A stretch of 28,922 bases of DNA. Source: Bacillota bacterium (GTDB taxonomy: Bacteria > Bacillota > Clostridia > Oscillospirales > Ruminococcaceae). The position numbers were made by a program, and so were the translations under genes. Location of the stretch: the NCBI GenBank assembly GCA_023396215.1, contig JAEWWW010000119.1, forward strand, positions 1 to 28,922, given 5' to 3'. The notes below the pieces were generated by a model, which saw only the letters and a program-made list of their open reading frames with translations, searched no databases and was not told where the DNA came from. Position 1 is the first letter of the stretch; every line of letters starts with the position of its first letter. Of the stretch, positions 22,271-28,922 are shown in pieces.

Positions 22271-22465
22271 GATAAAGAGGGGAGGCGTTTTCGGCGCCGC
22301 GCCGCAAAAGGTACAACCTGTTTGATTTATATTCAAACGTCTTTCAACATAGAGCATATCTTTTTCAGGTATTGCCGGGCGGCCTTATACCAAGCCAAAG
22401 GCGCCTTAAGATAAAAATAAGCTGCCGGGGCCTGTGGCCGGTGCAGCACAGCAACGGAGGTATTT

Positions 22466-23155
22466 ATGTTAGAAGCGCTTAAGAAAACCGTATTTGAAGC
22501 CAATATGCAGCTGCCCAAATATGGGCTGGTCACCTTTACATGGGGCAACGTTTCGGGTATCGACCGCGGCAAGGGCCTTGTGGTCATCAAGCCCTCGGGG
22601 GTGGAGTATGACGGCATGACTCCCGACGACATGGTGGTGGTCGACCTTGAGGGTAAGCTGGTGGAGGGGCGGTACAAGCCCTCCTCCGATACAGCCACCC
22701 ATCTGGAGCTCTACCGGGCCTTCGCCTCGTTGGGGGGGATTGTGCACACCCATTCCCGCTGGGCCACCAGCTTTGCGCAGGCGGGCTGCGGCATACCGGC
22801 CTACGGCACCACCCACGCCGACTATCTGTATGGCGAGGTGCCCTGCACCCGGGCCATGACCCCTGCCGAGATTAAAGGCGAGTATGAGCTGGAAACAGGC
22901 CGCGTGATTGTCGAAACCTTTGCGGGCAAAGACCCGGCCCAGATGCCCGCGGTGCTGGTCAAAAGCCACGGCCCCTTCGCGTGGGGCCCCGACCCGATGA
23001 CAGCGGTACACAACGCCGTCGTGCTGGAGGAGGTCGCCGCTATGGCCTTTCAGGCCAGAGTGCTAAACCCCGGCCTGCCCCCCATGCAGCAGGAGCTTTT
23101 GGATAAGCACTTTCTGCGCAAGCACGGCCCGGGGGCCTACTACGGGCAGGGCTGA
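22466..23155 (+). CDS. araD: L-ribulose-5-phosphate 4-epimerase
   Basis: This 229-residue class II aldolase-family protein should convert L-ribulose 5-phosphate to D-xylulose 5-phosphate, linking L-arabinose or related pentose use to the pentose phosphate pathway. The signatures are KYGLVTFTWGNVS, KPSGVEYDGM, SSDTATHLELYRAF, and HTHSRWATSFAQAGCGIPAYGTTHADY. Asp75, His94, His96 and His168 occupy the positions expected for catalysis and divalent metal binding. The ATG at 22466 follows CGGAGG. It has a promoter at 22241 and a terminator directly after. It is a single gene with no other arabinose enzymes nearby; UlaF/SgbE-type epimerases for other pentoses share these motifs. Confidence 0.9.
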   Translation: MLEALKKTVFEANMQLPKYGLVTFTWGNVSGIDRGKGLVVIKPSGVEYDGMTPDDMVVVDLEGKLVEGRYKPSSDTATHLELYRAFASLGGIVHTHSRWATSFAQAGCGIPAYGTTHADYLYGEVPCTRAMTPAEIKGEYELETGRVIVETFAGKDPAQMPAVLVKSHGPFAWGPDPMTAVHNAVVLEEVAAMAFQARVLNPGLPPMQQELLDKHFLRKHGPGAYYGQG

Positions 23156-23195
23156 GGAGAAAAGCAGGCTCGCCGTATAAAAAACCATATGAAAA

Positions 23196-23236
23196 GGGAA
23201 GGCCGGAGCTGCTCCGTCGCCTTCCCTCTGTTTTTT
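23196..23236 (+). terminator. araD terminator
   Basis: GGGAAGGC (23196-23203) pairs with GCCTTCCC (23219-23226), with an inner CGGAG/CTCCG stem (23204-23216), then TCTG and TTTTTT. It is a strong intrinsic terminator 40 bases after the stop. Confidence 0.85.
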
Positions 23237-23279
23237 ATCCGGTAACCGCCGCATCAACCGGCCGCAGGCGGACAGGGGC

Positions 23280-24413
23280 CTATCTCAGCGCCTGCTGCAA
23301 ATCCTCTATGATATCGCCGCAATCCTCGATGCCCACCGATAGCCGCAGCAGGCGGTCGGTGATGCCCATGGCCTGCCTGATTTCGGGGGGAACATCGGCA
23401 TGGGTCTGCAGCATGGGGTAGGTCATCAGGGTTTCCACCCCGCCCAGGCTTTCGGCATACAGCACCAGCTTTACCCGCTCCAGCAGCACCACGGCGGTTT
23501 CGGCGCTGTCCACCTCAAAGGAGATCATCGCCCCAAAGCCGCTGGCCTGACGGCGAATCACCTCATGGCCCGGGTGGTCGGGCAGTCCCACGTAGTGCAC
23601 CTTCTTGATTTTGGGGTGCTCCCCAAGCCAGCGGGCGATGGTCAGCGCCGACTGCTGCTGGCGTTCCACCCGCAGCGACAGCGTTTTGATGCCCCGCAGC
23701 AGCAGCCAGCTATCAAAGGGGGCAAGCACCCCGCCAATGGTTTTATAGATAAAGCGCAGCCGTTCGGCAAGGGCCGGGTCGGCTGACACCAAAAATCCGG
23801 CGAGGGTGTCGTTGTGGCCGCCCAGATATTTGGTGCCGCTGTGCAGCACCACGTCGGCGCCCAGCGTCAGCGGCTGCTGCAGGCAGGGGGTTAAAAAGGT
23901 GTTGTCCACAAAGGTCAGCAGGCCATGGGCTTTGGCGAGGGCCGCCGCCGCCCGGATATCGGTGACCTTCATCATGGGGTTGGTGGGGGTTTCGATGAAC
24001 AGCGCCCTGGTTTTGGGGCCAATCAGCCGCTCCACCGCGGCAAGGTCGCCGGTATCCACCCAGTCGAAGGTCAGGCCGTTTTTGCGGTTGATATGGGAAA
24101 AAAGCCGGTGGGTGCCGCCGTAGAGGTCGTCCGATACAATAATGTGGTCGCCGGGGGCAAACAGCTCCATCAGCGCGGTGGCGGCCGCCATCCCTGAGGC
24201 AAAGGCCATGGCGTCGCAGCCTTTTTCCAGCGCGGCCATGGTGCGTTCAAGCTGCTCGCGGGTGGGGTTTTGCAACCGCGAATAGTCATACCCGGTGCTC
24301 TGCCCAACGCCCGGATGCGAAAAGGTCGCGCTCTGGTAAATGGGAAAGCTGACCGCCCCGGTCACATCGTTTCTCTGGTTATCCCCATGGACGCATTGTG
24401 TATTAAGCTTCAT
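23280..24413 (-). CDS. Cystathionine gamma-synthase/gamma-lyase family PLP enzyme
   Basis: This 377-residue enzyme belongs to the Cys/Met metabolism PLP family. The cofactor Lys195 lies in VVLHSGTKYLGGHND. Upstream are SGMAAATAL, DDLYGGTHRLF and IETPTNPMMKVTDI, and downstream GVETLMTYPMLQTHADV, which are typical of the family. It probably makes or splits cystathionine, or uses O-acetyl/succinyl-homoserine; the sequence alone does not choose between synthase and lyase. The ATG at 24413 is the natural start of the conserved core (MKLNTQCVHGDNQRNDVTGAV); the longer upstream frame is not protein-like. GGGAG lies ten bases upstream. Its position near a CymR-like regulator and cysteine synthase points to cysteine-methionine interconversion. 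The gene stands alone, convergent with araD. Confidence 0.88.
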   Translation of the reverse strand: MKLNTQCVHGDNQRNDVTGAVSFPIYQSATFSHPGVGQSTGYDYSRLQNPTREQLERTMAALEKGCDAMAFASGMAAATALMELFAPGDHIIVSDDLYGGTHRLFSHINRKNGLTFDWVDTGDLAAVERLIGPKTRALFIETPTNPMMKVTDIRAAAALAKAHGLLTFVDNTFLTPCLQQPLTLGADVVLHSGTKYLGGHNDTLAGFLVSADPALAERLRFIYKTIGGVLAPFDSWLLLRGIKTLSLRVERQQQSALTIARWLGEHPKIKKVHYVGLPDHPGHEVIRRQASGFGAMISFEVDSAETAVVLLERVKLVLYAESLGGVETLMTYPMLQTHADVPPEIRQAMGITDRLLRLSVGIEDCGDIIEDLQQALR

Positions 24414-24721
24414 TCCTGTGCGCGCTCCCTTCTCTGTATACAATTGACGCCGCCCGGCGGTGCGGCCGGTACGGCGCCGAGGGGTTCCTGAAAATGAAAG
24501 ACCGGCCCAAGCGGCTGGCCTTTTCAGAATACACCCTAAGGCAACACCGCACAATTCATGGCTACCGCCTTAAGCCCCTTGTCGCTTGCGGATTTTCCGT
24601 AATACTTCACAAAAATCCTCGTGAATACAGCCAGTATTCCCTGCGGTTTTTGTTTTATCTAACAAGAAATTCGCCGATGCGCCAAAGCACTTAGACAGGC
24701 TGTCGAAAAAGTCGTGCAACC

Positions 24722-24744
24722 GCAAAATCAGACTCTGATTTTGC
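24722..24744. repeat. Perfect inverted repeat inside the element
   Basis: GCAAAATCAGA and TCTGATTTTGC flank a single central C, giving a 23-nt palindrome. It sits just left of the 48-bp repeat. Confidence 0.7.
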
Positions 24745-24751
24745 TTACTTC

Positions 24752-24799
24752 GTTGGCTGCACTTGCAAATTTCGGTCACATATATTGAATATGCTCCCT
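24752..24799. repeat. 48-bp dispersed repeat, copy A
   Basis: Matches 26916-26963 at 44 of 48 positions, in the same orientation. It runs from GTTGGCTGCAC to ATATGCTCCCT. The two copies flank the Rrf2 and cysK genes. Confidence 0.85.
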
Positions 24800-24890
24800 C
24801 ATTTGCTGCATTTGCCGCCTCGTCTTGCGCGTTTTTTCGACGCCTGGCTGTTTTTGACACGCTGAGCACTTAGAATCGTACGGTATTGCC

Positions 24891-25337
24891 TTAAATATAA
24901 AACATATAGTTATCGCCGCTGTTGCAGGCCTTGACATGGCTCGCCAGCTGCTCCAGCGTGATGCTGTCCAGCAGCTCGGCGGCGGCGGCGTCCAGCGGCA
25001 CCCAAACCAGCGAATCAAGCGCCTGCTCGATGGCGGCGGCGTCCCCGGTGACCGAGGCCTCGGTTTTTTCAAACAGGCTGGTTTCGGCTGCCCGCAGGAT
25101 ATCCCCGGCGTTTATCTGGTCGGCCGGACGCGCAAGCTTGTACCCGCCCTGCGCGCCCTTGATGGAAACCACCAGCTCGGCCCGCTTCAGCAGCGCAAAA
25201 ACCTGCTCCAGATAGATCTTTGAGATGCCAAGCTGCTCTGAGATGCTGATAATGGTGATGCACTCGTTGCTGCGGGCATACACTGCCATATGCAGCATGG
25301 CCGCAAGACCATAGCGGCCCTTGGACGAAATTCGCAT
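24891..25337 (-). CDS. CymR-like Rrf2-family transcriptional regulator
   Basis: This 148-residue regulator has the Rrf2 opening MRISSKGRYGLAAMLHMAV and helix-turn-helix SISEQLGISKIYLEQVFALLK, followed by KGAQGGYKLARPADQI. It lacks the three clustered cysteines of iron-sulfur Rrf2 proteins such as IscR; the two Cys visible are scattered. That places it with the CymR type, which in Bacillus represses cysteine genes and works with CysK. cysK is encoded divergently just upstream here. The ATG at 25337 follows GGAGG at the right distance; the 6-residue extension to 25355 is not needed. It is likely autoregulated through the AT-rich sequence upstream (25360-25380), with TATAAT at 25365-25360. Confidence 0.85.
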   Translation of the reverse strand: MRISSKGRYGLAAMLHMAVYARSNECITIISISEQLGISKIYLEQVFALLKRAELVVSIKGAQGGYKLARPADQINAGDILRAAETSLFEKTEASVTGDAAAIEQALDSLVWVPLDAAAAELLDSITLEQLASHVKACNSGDNYMFYI

Positions 25338-25463
25338 ACTCCGCCTCCATTGCATAGTTATTATATATGTTTTAATATAAATGATTTAGCCGCCGCTGTC
25401 AATAGCGTTGCGCTAAAATACCGGAGGATATATTATCGCGGGGGCCGGGCGCCTATATCATAT

Positions 25464-25775
25464 GTAGGAGCGGCCATCCGCAATCGGTGTGGGGTGGGGC
25501 AGGGGAGCGGTTATCAGCCGCCCGCAGGCCTGTAAGCCTCTCAAGCAGGCGACCACAGGTTGCCTCTACAAAAGAGATTTATCGTCTTTGCAGGGGCGGT
25601 CTTTGGCCGCCCGCATGGCTGGGGCATAGAACAGGGGAGCGCCCCCCCTCCCATTCCCCTCCTTGGAGGGGTGGTTCCAACATAACCCCGCCACCCTCAA
25701 ACCCGTAGGGGCGGGTATCATCCGCCCGCCCGTACCGCTTGCAAAACTCCGCGGGCGGCTAATAGCCGCCCCTAC
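25464..25775. repeat. Cluster of 25-nt palindromic repeats
   Basis: Five full copies (25501-25525, inverted 25545-25569, 25590-25614, 25705-25729, inverted 25751-25775) and one partial copy (25464-25481) share the layout GTAGGGGCGG, a variable centre and CCGCCCGC. Each can form a hairpin. Together with 8762-8786 and 8849-8873, at least seven full copies exist in this window. The gene-free interval 25338-25901 contains them and the cysK promoter, and a CCCCTCC-TT-centred palindrome at 25656-25671. Confidence 0.8.
25656..25671. repeat. 16-nt palindrome, second copy
   Basis: CCCCTCCTTGGAGGGG, same design as 8812-8827 with the centre AA replaced by TT. It lies within the palindrome cluster. Confidence 0.65.
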
Positions 25776-25820
25776 TGGTGTTTCCCCTCATGAATTTTTC
25801 CAACATTTTTTAAAAAGCTA

Positions 25821-25849
25821 TTGACAAACCAAATGTGCTGGCATATACT
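25821..25849 (+). promoter_or_regulatory. cysK promoter
   Basis: A perfect TTGACA at 25821-25826 and TATACT at 25844-25849 with a 17-base spacer. The start would be near 25856. The AT-rich sequence after it (25850-25880) is a possible CymR-type regulator site, but I could not match a defined consensus. Confidence 0.8.
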
Positions 25850-25901
25850 AATAGCATAGTAATCATATATGAATTATTTACAAAAAACGGAGGTAGCAAC
25901 C

Positions 25902-26837
<936 letters not shown>

Positions 26838-26865
26838 GTTCCTCCGTGCTTCTTAAACATACCAA

Positions 26866-26900
26866 GAAACGCCCCGCATCTCTATGATGCGGGGCGTTTC
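26866..26900 (+). terminator. cysK terminator
   Basis: A 15-bp perfect stem, GAAACGCCCCGCATC at 26866-26880 with GATGCGGGGCGTTTC at 26886-26900, 5-base loop, then AGTTTTAC. It is a strong hairpin with a modest T-run. Confidence 0.85.
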
Positions 26901-26915
26901 AGTTTTACTTGCTTT

Positions 26916-26963
26916 GTTGGCTGCACCTGCAAATTTTGGTCACATATATCAAATATGCTCCCT
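26916..26963. repeat. 48-bp dispersed repeat, copy B
   Basis: Second copy of the element at 24752-24799 (44/48 identical, same orientation), placed between the cysK terminator and the end of the SulP gene. It lacks the 11-bp palindrome and the long outer ends seen around copy A, so it is a partial copy. Confidence 0.85.
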
Positions 26964-26995
26964 TGGGGGATGAAGCCCTCGGGAAAAAATGCGCC

Positions 26996-28603
26996 TCACA
27001 GCTCGGCCAACGCGTGGTTGACGTTGGCGTACACCCGCCGGGCCTCCGGCCCATGGGTAAGCCCGCAGCGCTCCAGCATCTGTGCGACGCCGGGCTGCAT
27101 GGCCGAAAGATGCACCTCGATGTTTTGGCTGCTCAACTGCTGGCAAAGCTCCTGCAGCGCCTTGGCGCCCGAAAAATCCACCAGCGGTACGCCGCGCAGC
27201 GAAAGTATCAACTGCCGGGTATCCTCCGGCGGCGGCAGCTGCCTGGCCAGGCTGCCCGCGGTGCCAAAATAGAGCGGCCCGGTCAGGTGTACCACCCGGA
27301 TATGACCGTGGAGATCGGCGCTGTAGGGGACGCTCATGCGGTCAGGGTCCACCTCGCTGACCTTTACATGCAGGCGCGAGATATCAATCAGAAAACAAAT
27401 TGCGGCAACGGCCACACCGGTCAGGATGGCAACGGTCACGTTGAACAGCACAGTGGCCAGCACGGTAATCAAAAACTGTACCCCGGCGGCGATATGGCGC
27501 TTGGTGAACATCTGGCCGATGGTCCGCCAGTCGTTCATACGCACGGCGGTGGCCATCAGCACCCCCGCCAGCGCCGAAAGAGGAATGGCCGACATCACCC
27601 CACCAAACGCAAACATCGAAAGCAGCAGTATCAGCGAGTGAAAGGTACCGGTGAGCCGTGTTTGCGCCCCCGCCTTGATTGCAACGCTGGAGCGGGCAAG
27701 TGCGGCGGCGGTGGGCAGTCCCCCGAAAAACGGCAGCAGCAGGTTAGACGCCCCCTGCGAAATCAGATCGATATCCGGTTCCAGCGGTTCGTTCTTCATC
27801 CTCCCGGCAGAGATGCCGCAAAGCAGGCTTTCGATGCTGCAAAGCGCGGCGATGCTTACGGCAATGGGCAGCATCTGCAGGATGAGCCGAGGCTGCAGAT
27901 GGCCGAACCCCAGCCGCCGCTCCAGCAGCAGGCTGCGGGGGATATCTCCCACCCGCTCCAGCGGCAGCCCCAACAGCGCGCCGGCCGCAGTGGCCAATAC
28001 AATCCCCGCCAAAAACGGGGGGCAGTAGGCCGCAAGCCTTTTGGGGTATGTAAAAACCAACAGGATAACGGCAACGCCCACGGCCAGAGCAGCCGGATTC
28101 AGCCCCTGTCCGGTGGTCAGCGCTGCCCAAATGCTGTCGTCGGGGCCAAGGCCCAGCAGGTTGCTTACCTGCCCGCCGGCGATAATCACAGCACAGCCCG
28201 AGGTGAAGCCGGTAATCACCGGCAGGGGGATGAGCCGCACCAGCCCGCCCAGGCGAAAAACCCCCATAACCAGCAATATTATGCCCGCCAGCATCGAGGC
28301 CAGCAGCATCGGCTCAAGCCCATGCTGCCTGACGATGGTGAGCAGCACGGCGGCCATCGCCCCCGAGGCCCCCGATATCTGGTAAGAGCCGCCGGCGAGG
28401 GTGCCGGCCACCAGCCCGCCCACAATGGCGGTCACCATACCGGCGGCGGCCGAGGCGCCGCTGCCCACTCCAATGGCAAGGGAGAGGGGCAGAGAAACCG
28501 CCACCGCCGTCATCCCGGCAAGCAAATCCTTAATCAGTTTTGCGGTGTTATACCCCGCGAATTCCCGCTTGAGCATGGTGAGGTAGTTTGTTATAAGCTT
28601 CAA
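26996..28603 (-). CDS. SulP-family anion (probable sulfate) transporter with STAS domain
   Basis: This 535-residue membrane protein has the SulP transporter core, roughly residues 30-410, with LLAGMTAVAVSLPLSLAIGVGSG near the start, GASGAMAAVLLTIV and LPLPVITGFTSGCAVIIAGGQ in the middle. The cytoplasmic STAS domain covers about residues 430-535 (LTGPLYFGTAGSLA, then SLRGVPLVDFSGAKALQEL). SulP proteins carry sulfate, bicarbonate or other anions; sulfate fits the cysteine gene next to it. The start is a TTG at 28603, with AAAGGA ten bases upstream; an ATG at 28576 (MLKREF) is possible but has no ribosome site. No sulfate reduction enzymes lie in the window, so the sulfate role is inferred. Confidence 0.9.
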   Translation of the reverse strand: MKLITNYLTMLKREFAGYNTAKLIKDLLAGMTAVAVSLPLSLAIGVGSGASAAAGMVTAIVGGLVAGTLAGGSYQISGASGAMAAVLLTIVRQHGLEPMLLASMLAGIILLVMGVFRLGGLVRLIPLPVITGFTSGCAVIIAGGQVSNLLGLGPDDSIWAALTTGQGLNPAALAVGVAVILLVFTYPKRLAAYCPPFLAGIVLATAAGALLGLPLERVGDIPRSLLLERRLGFGHLQPRLILQMLPIAVSIAALCSIESLLCGISAGRMKNEPLEPDIDLISQGASNLLLPFFGGLPTAAALARSSVAIKAGAQTRLTGTFHSLILLLSMFAFGGVMSAIPLSALAGVLMATAVRMNDWRTIGQMFTKRHIAAGVQFLITVLATVLFNVTVAILTGVAVAAICFLIDISRLHVKVSEVDPDRMSVPYSADLHGHIRVVHLTGPLYFGTAGSLARQLPPPEDTRQLILSLRGVPLVDFSGAKALQELCQQLSSQNIEVHLSAMQPGVAQMLERCGLTHGPEARRVYANVNHALAEL

Positions 28604-28922
28604 AACTCAGCATTCCTTTGCAAAATCGATGTAATATATGAATATAAGGTATCGCACGGTTTTCCTTATCCGCGCAGGCTGATTGTAACTATACTCTTTA
28701 CCGCCGGGCTCTGGCAATACGCTTTTTTGGGAGGGTGAGCCAGACTTTTTTACTGTCCCCGCTGGGGGAAAAAGAGCACTTGCCCTGATTTGCTTCCACG
28801 CTTTGCGGCGCTTGCATATTCTGCGAAAAAGGACGTGAAGCGCCTCACGGGCGGCGAAGCCACTGCAAACCCACCCCCTAACCCCCTCCCATTGCCAAAC
28901 AATGAAAAAGCGGTATCTCTCC
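28604..28922 (-). other. Region upstream of the SulP gene
   Basis: No gene is supported here. Bases 28625-28680 are AT-rich with TATATT-like boxes on the minus strand and may contain the SulP promoter. The last 60 bases form a C-rich stretch (CCACCCCCTAACCCCC) that resembles intergenic repeat DNA. An open plus-strand frame reaching 28738 is the antisense shadow of the SulP gene. Confidence 0.5.

Larger units (their letters stand above)
21715..22465 (+). other. Long divergent intergenic region
   Basis: No supported protein gene in 751 bases between the SorC gene and araD. The left half (to about 22100) is AT-rich; a 74-codon frame at 21827-22051 starts with TTG without a ribosome site and has no familiar motif. 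The right half contains a possible short transcript (22096-22163) and the araD promoter. About 190 bases of leader precede araD. I did not recognise a riboswitch. Confidence 0.6.
24414..24890 (-). other. Gene-free stretch with repeat element
   Basis: No supported gene. A hairpin at about 24493-24524, A/T-flanked with GC-rich arms (CCGGCC with GGCTGG), may terminate the Rrf2 transcript. Further along are a perfect 11-bp palindrome (24722-24744), one copy of a 48-bp repeat (24752-24799), and imperfect inverted ends near 24693 and 24855 that suggest a miniature transposable element. Small frames crossing this region are not protein-like. Confidence 0.5.

Noticed and set aside
22277..22465. Riboswitch in the araD leader
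   Set aside because: No known riboswitch core recognised, and no terminator or sequestering hairpin that fits one.
24570..24869. 99-codon minus-strand frame over the repeat element
   Set aside because: It crosses a palindrome and the 48-bp repeat; the translation is not protein-like.
25464..25775. CRISPR array
   Set aside because: The repeats are palindromic, irregularly spaced, in both orientations and partly degenerate, and no cas genes are nearby.
26909..28738. Very long plus-strand frame opposite the SulP gene
   Set aside because: It is antisense to a fully convincing SulP transporter; its His/Gln/Arg-rich translation is typical of shadow frames in GC-rich DNA.

Overview
The window looks like a chromosomal segment of a GC-rich, anaerobic Clostridia-type Bacillota, plausibly an Oscillospiraceae-like gut bacterium. 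This rests on strong AGGAGG ribosome sites, GTG and TTG starts, TTGACA/TATAAT promoters, hairpin plus T-run terminators, Firmicutes families (GutM, SorC, clostridial ECF/zinc-finger anti-sigma pairs, CymR-like Rrf2) and G+C-rich coding DNA. The assignment is inferred from family content, not from a marker gene.

Layout. 1-2823: end of a cupin-like gene, a type I mannose-6-phosphate isomerase and an AraC regulator. 2891-4133: an ECF sigma/anti-sigma pair whose sigma gene has an in-frame amber codon. 4344-6243: a small membrane protein and a CoA-disulfide-reductase-like flavoprotein. 6627-14531: a metal (probably copper) module: FtrD-like (DUF2318) lipoprotein, an HMA-SafE-cupredoxin fusion, the copper ATPase CopA, an unrecognised lipoprotein and a two-component system whose sensor has a His/Met/Cys-rich extracytoplasmic loop. 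14800-17728: an AT-richer TetR-ABC-permease-permease operon, chained by ATGA overlaps and preceded by a promoter carrying a 13-bp inverted-repeat operator; it looks acquired. 17867-21809: a glucitol/sorbitol PTS operon (SorC regulator, GutM, IIC, IIBC, IIA). 22096-23236: a possible short RNA and an L-ribulose-5-phosphate 4-epimerase. 23280-28603: sulfur metabolism: a trans-sulfuration PLP enzyme, a CymR-like Rrf2 regulator, cysteine synthase and a SulP anion transporter.

How they may work together. The metal genes could form a relay: the surface lipoprotein and fusion protein handle metal outside or within the membrane, CopA exports it, and the two-component system may sense it. The sulfur genes resemble a CymR-type cysteine regulon. 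Intergenic DNA near both blocks carries copies of a 25-nt palindromic repeat, and a 48-bp repeat lies on both sides of the Rrf2/cysK pair.

No single cassette is clearly a new system. The strongest leads are the metal module with its fusion protein and unknown lipoprotein, the amber-interrupted sigma gene, and the palindromic repeat family. All family calls come from reading the sequence; no database search was run.
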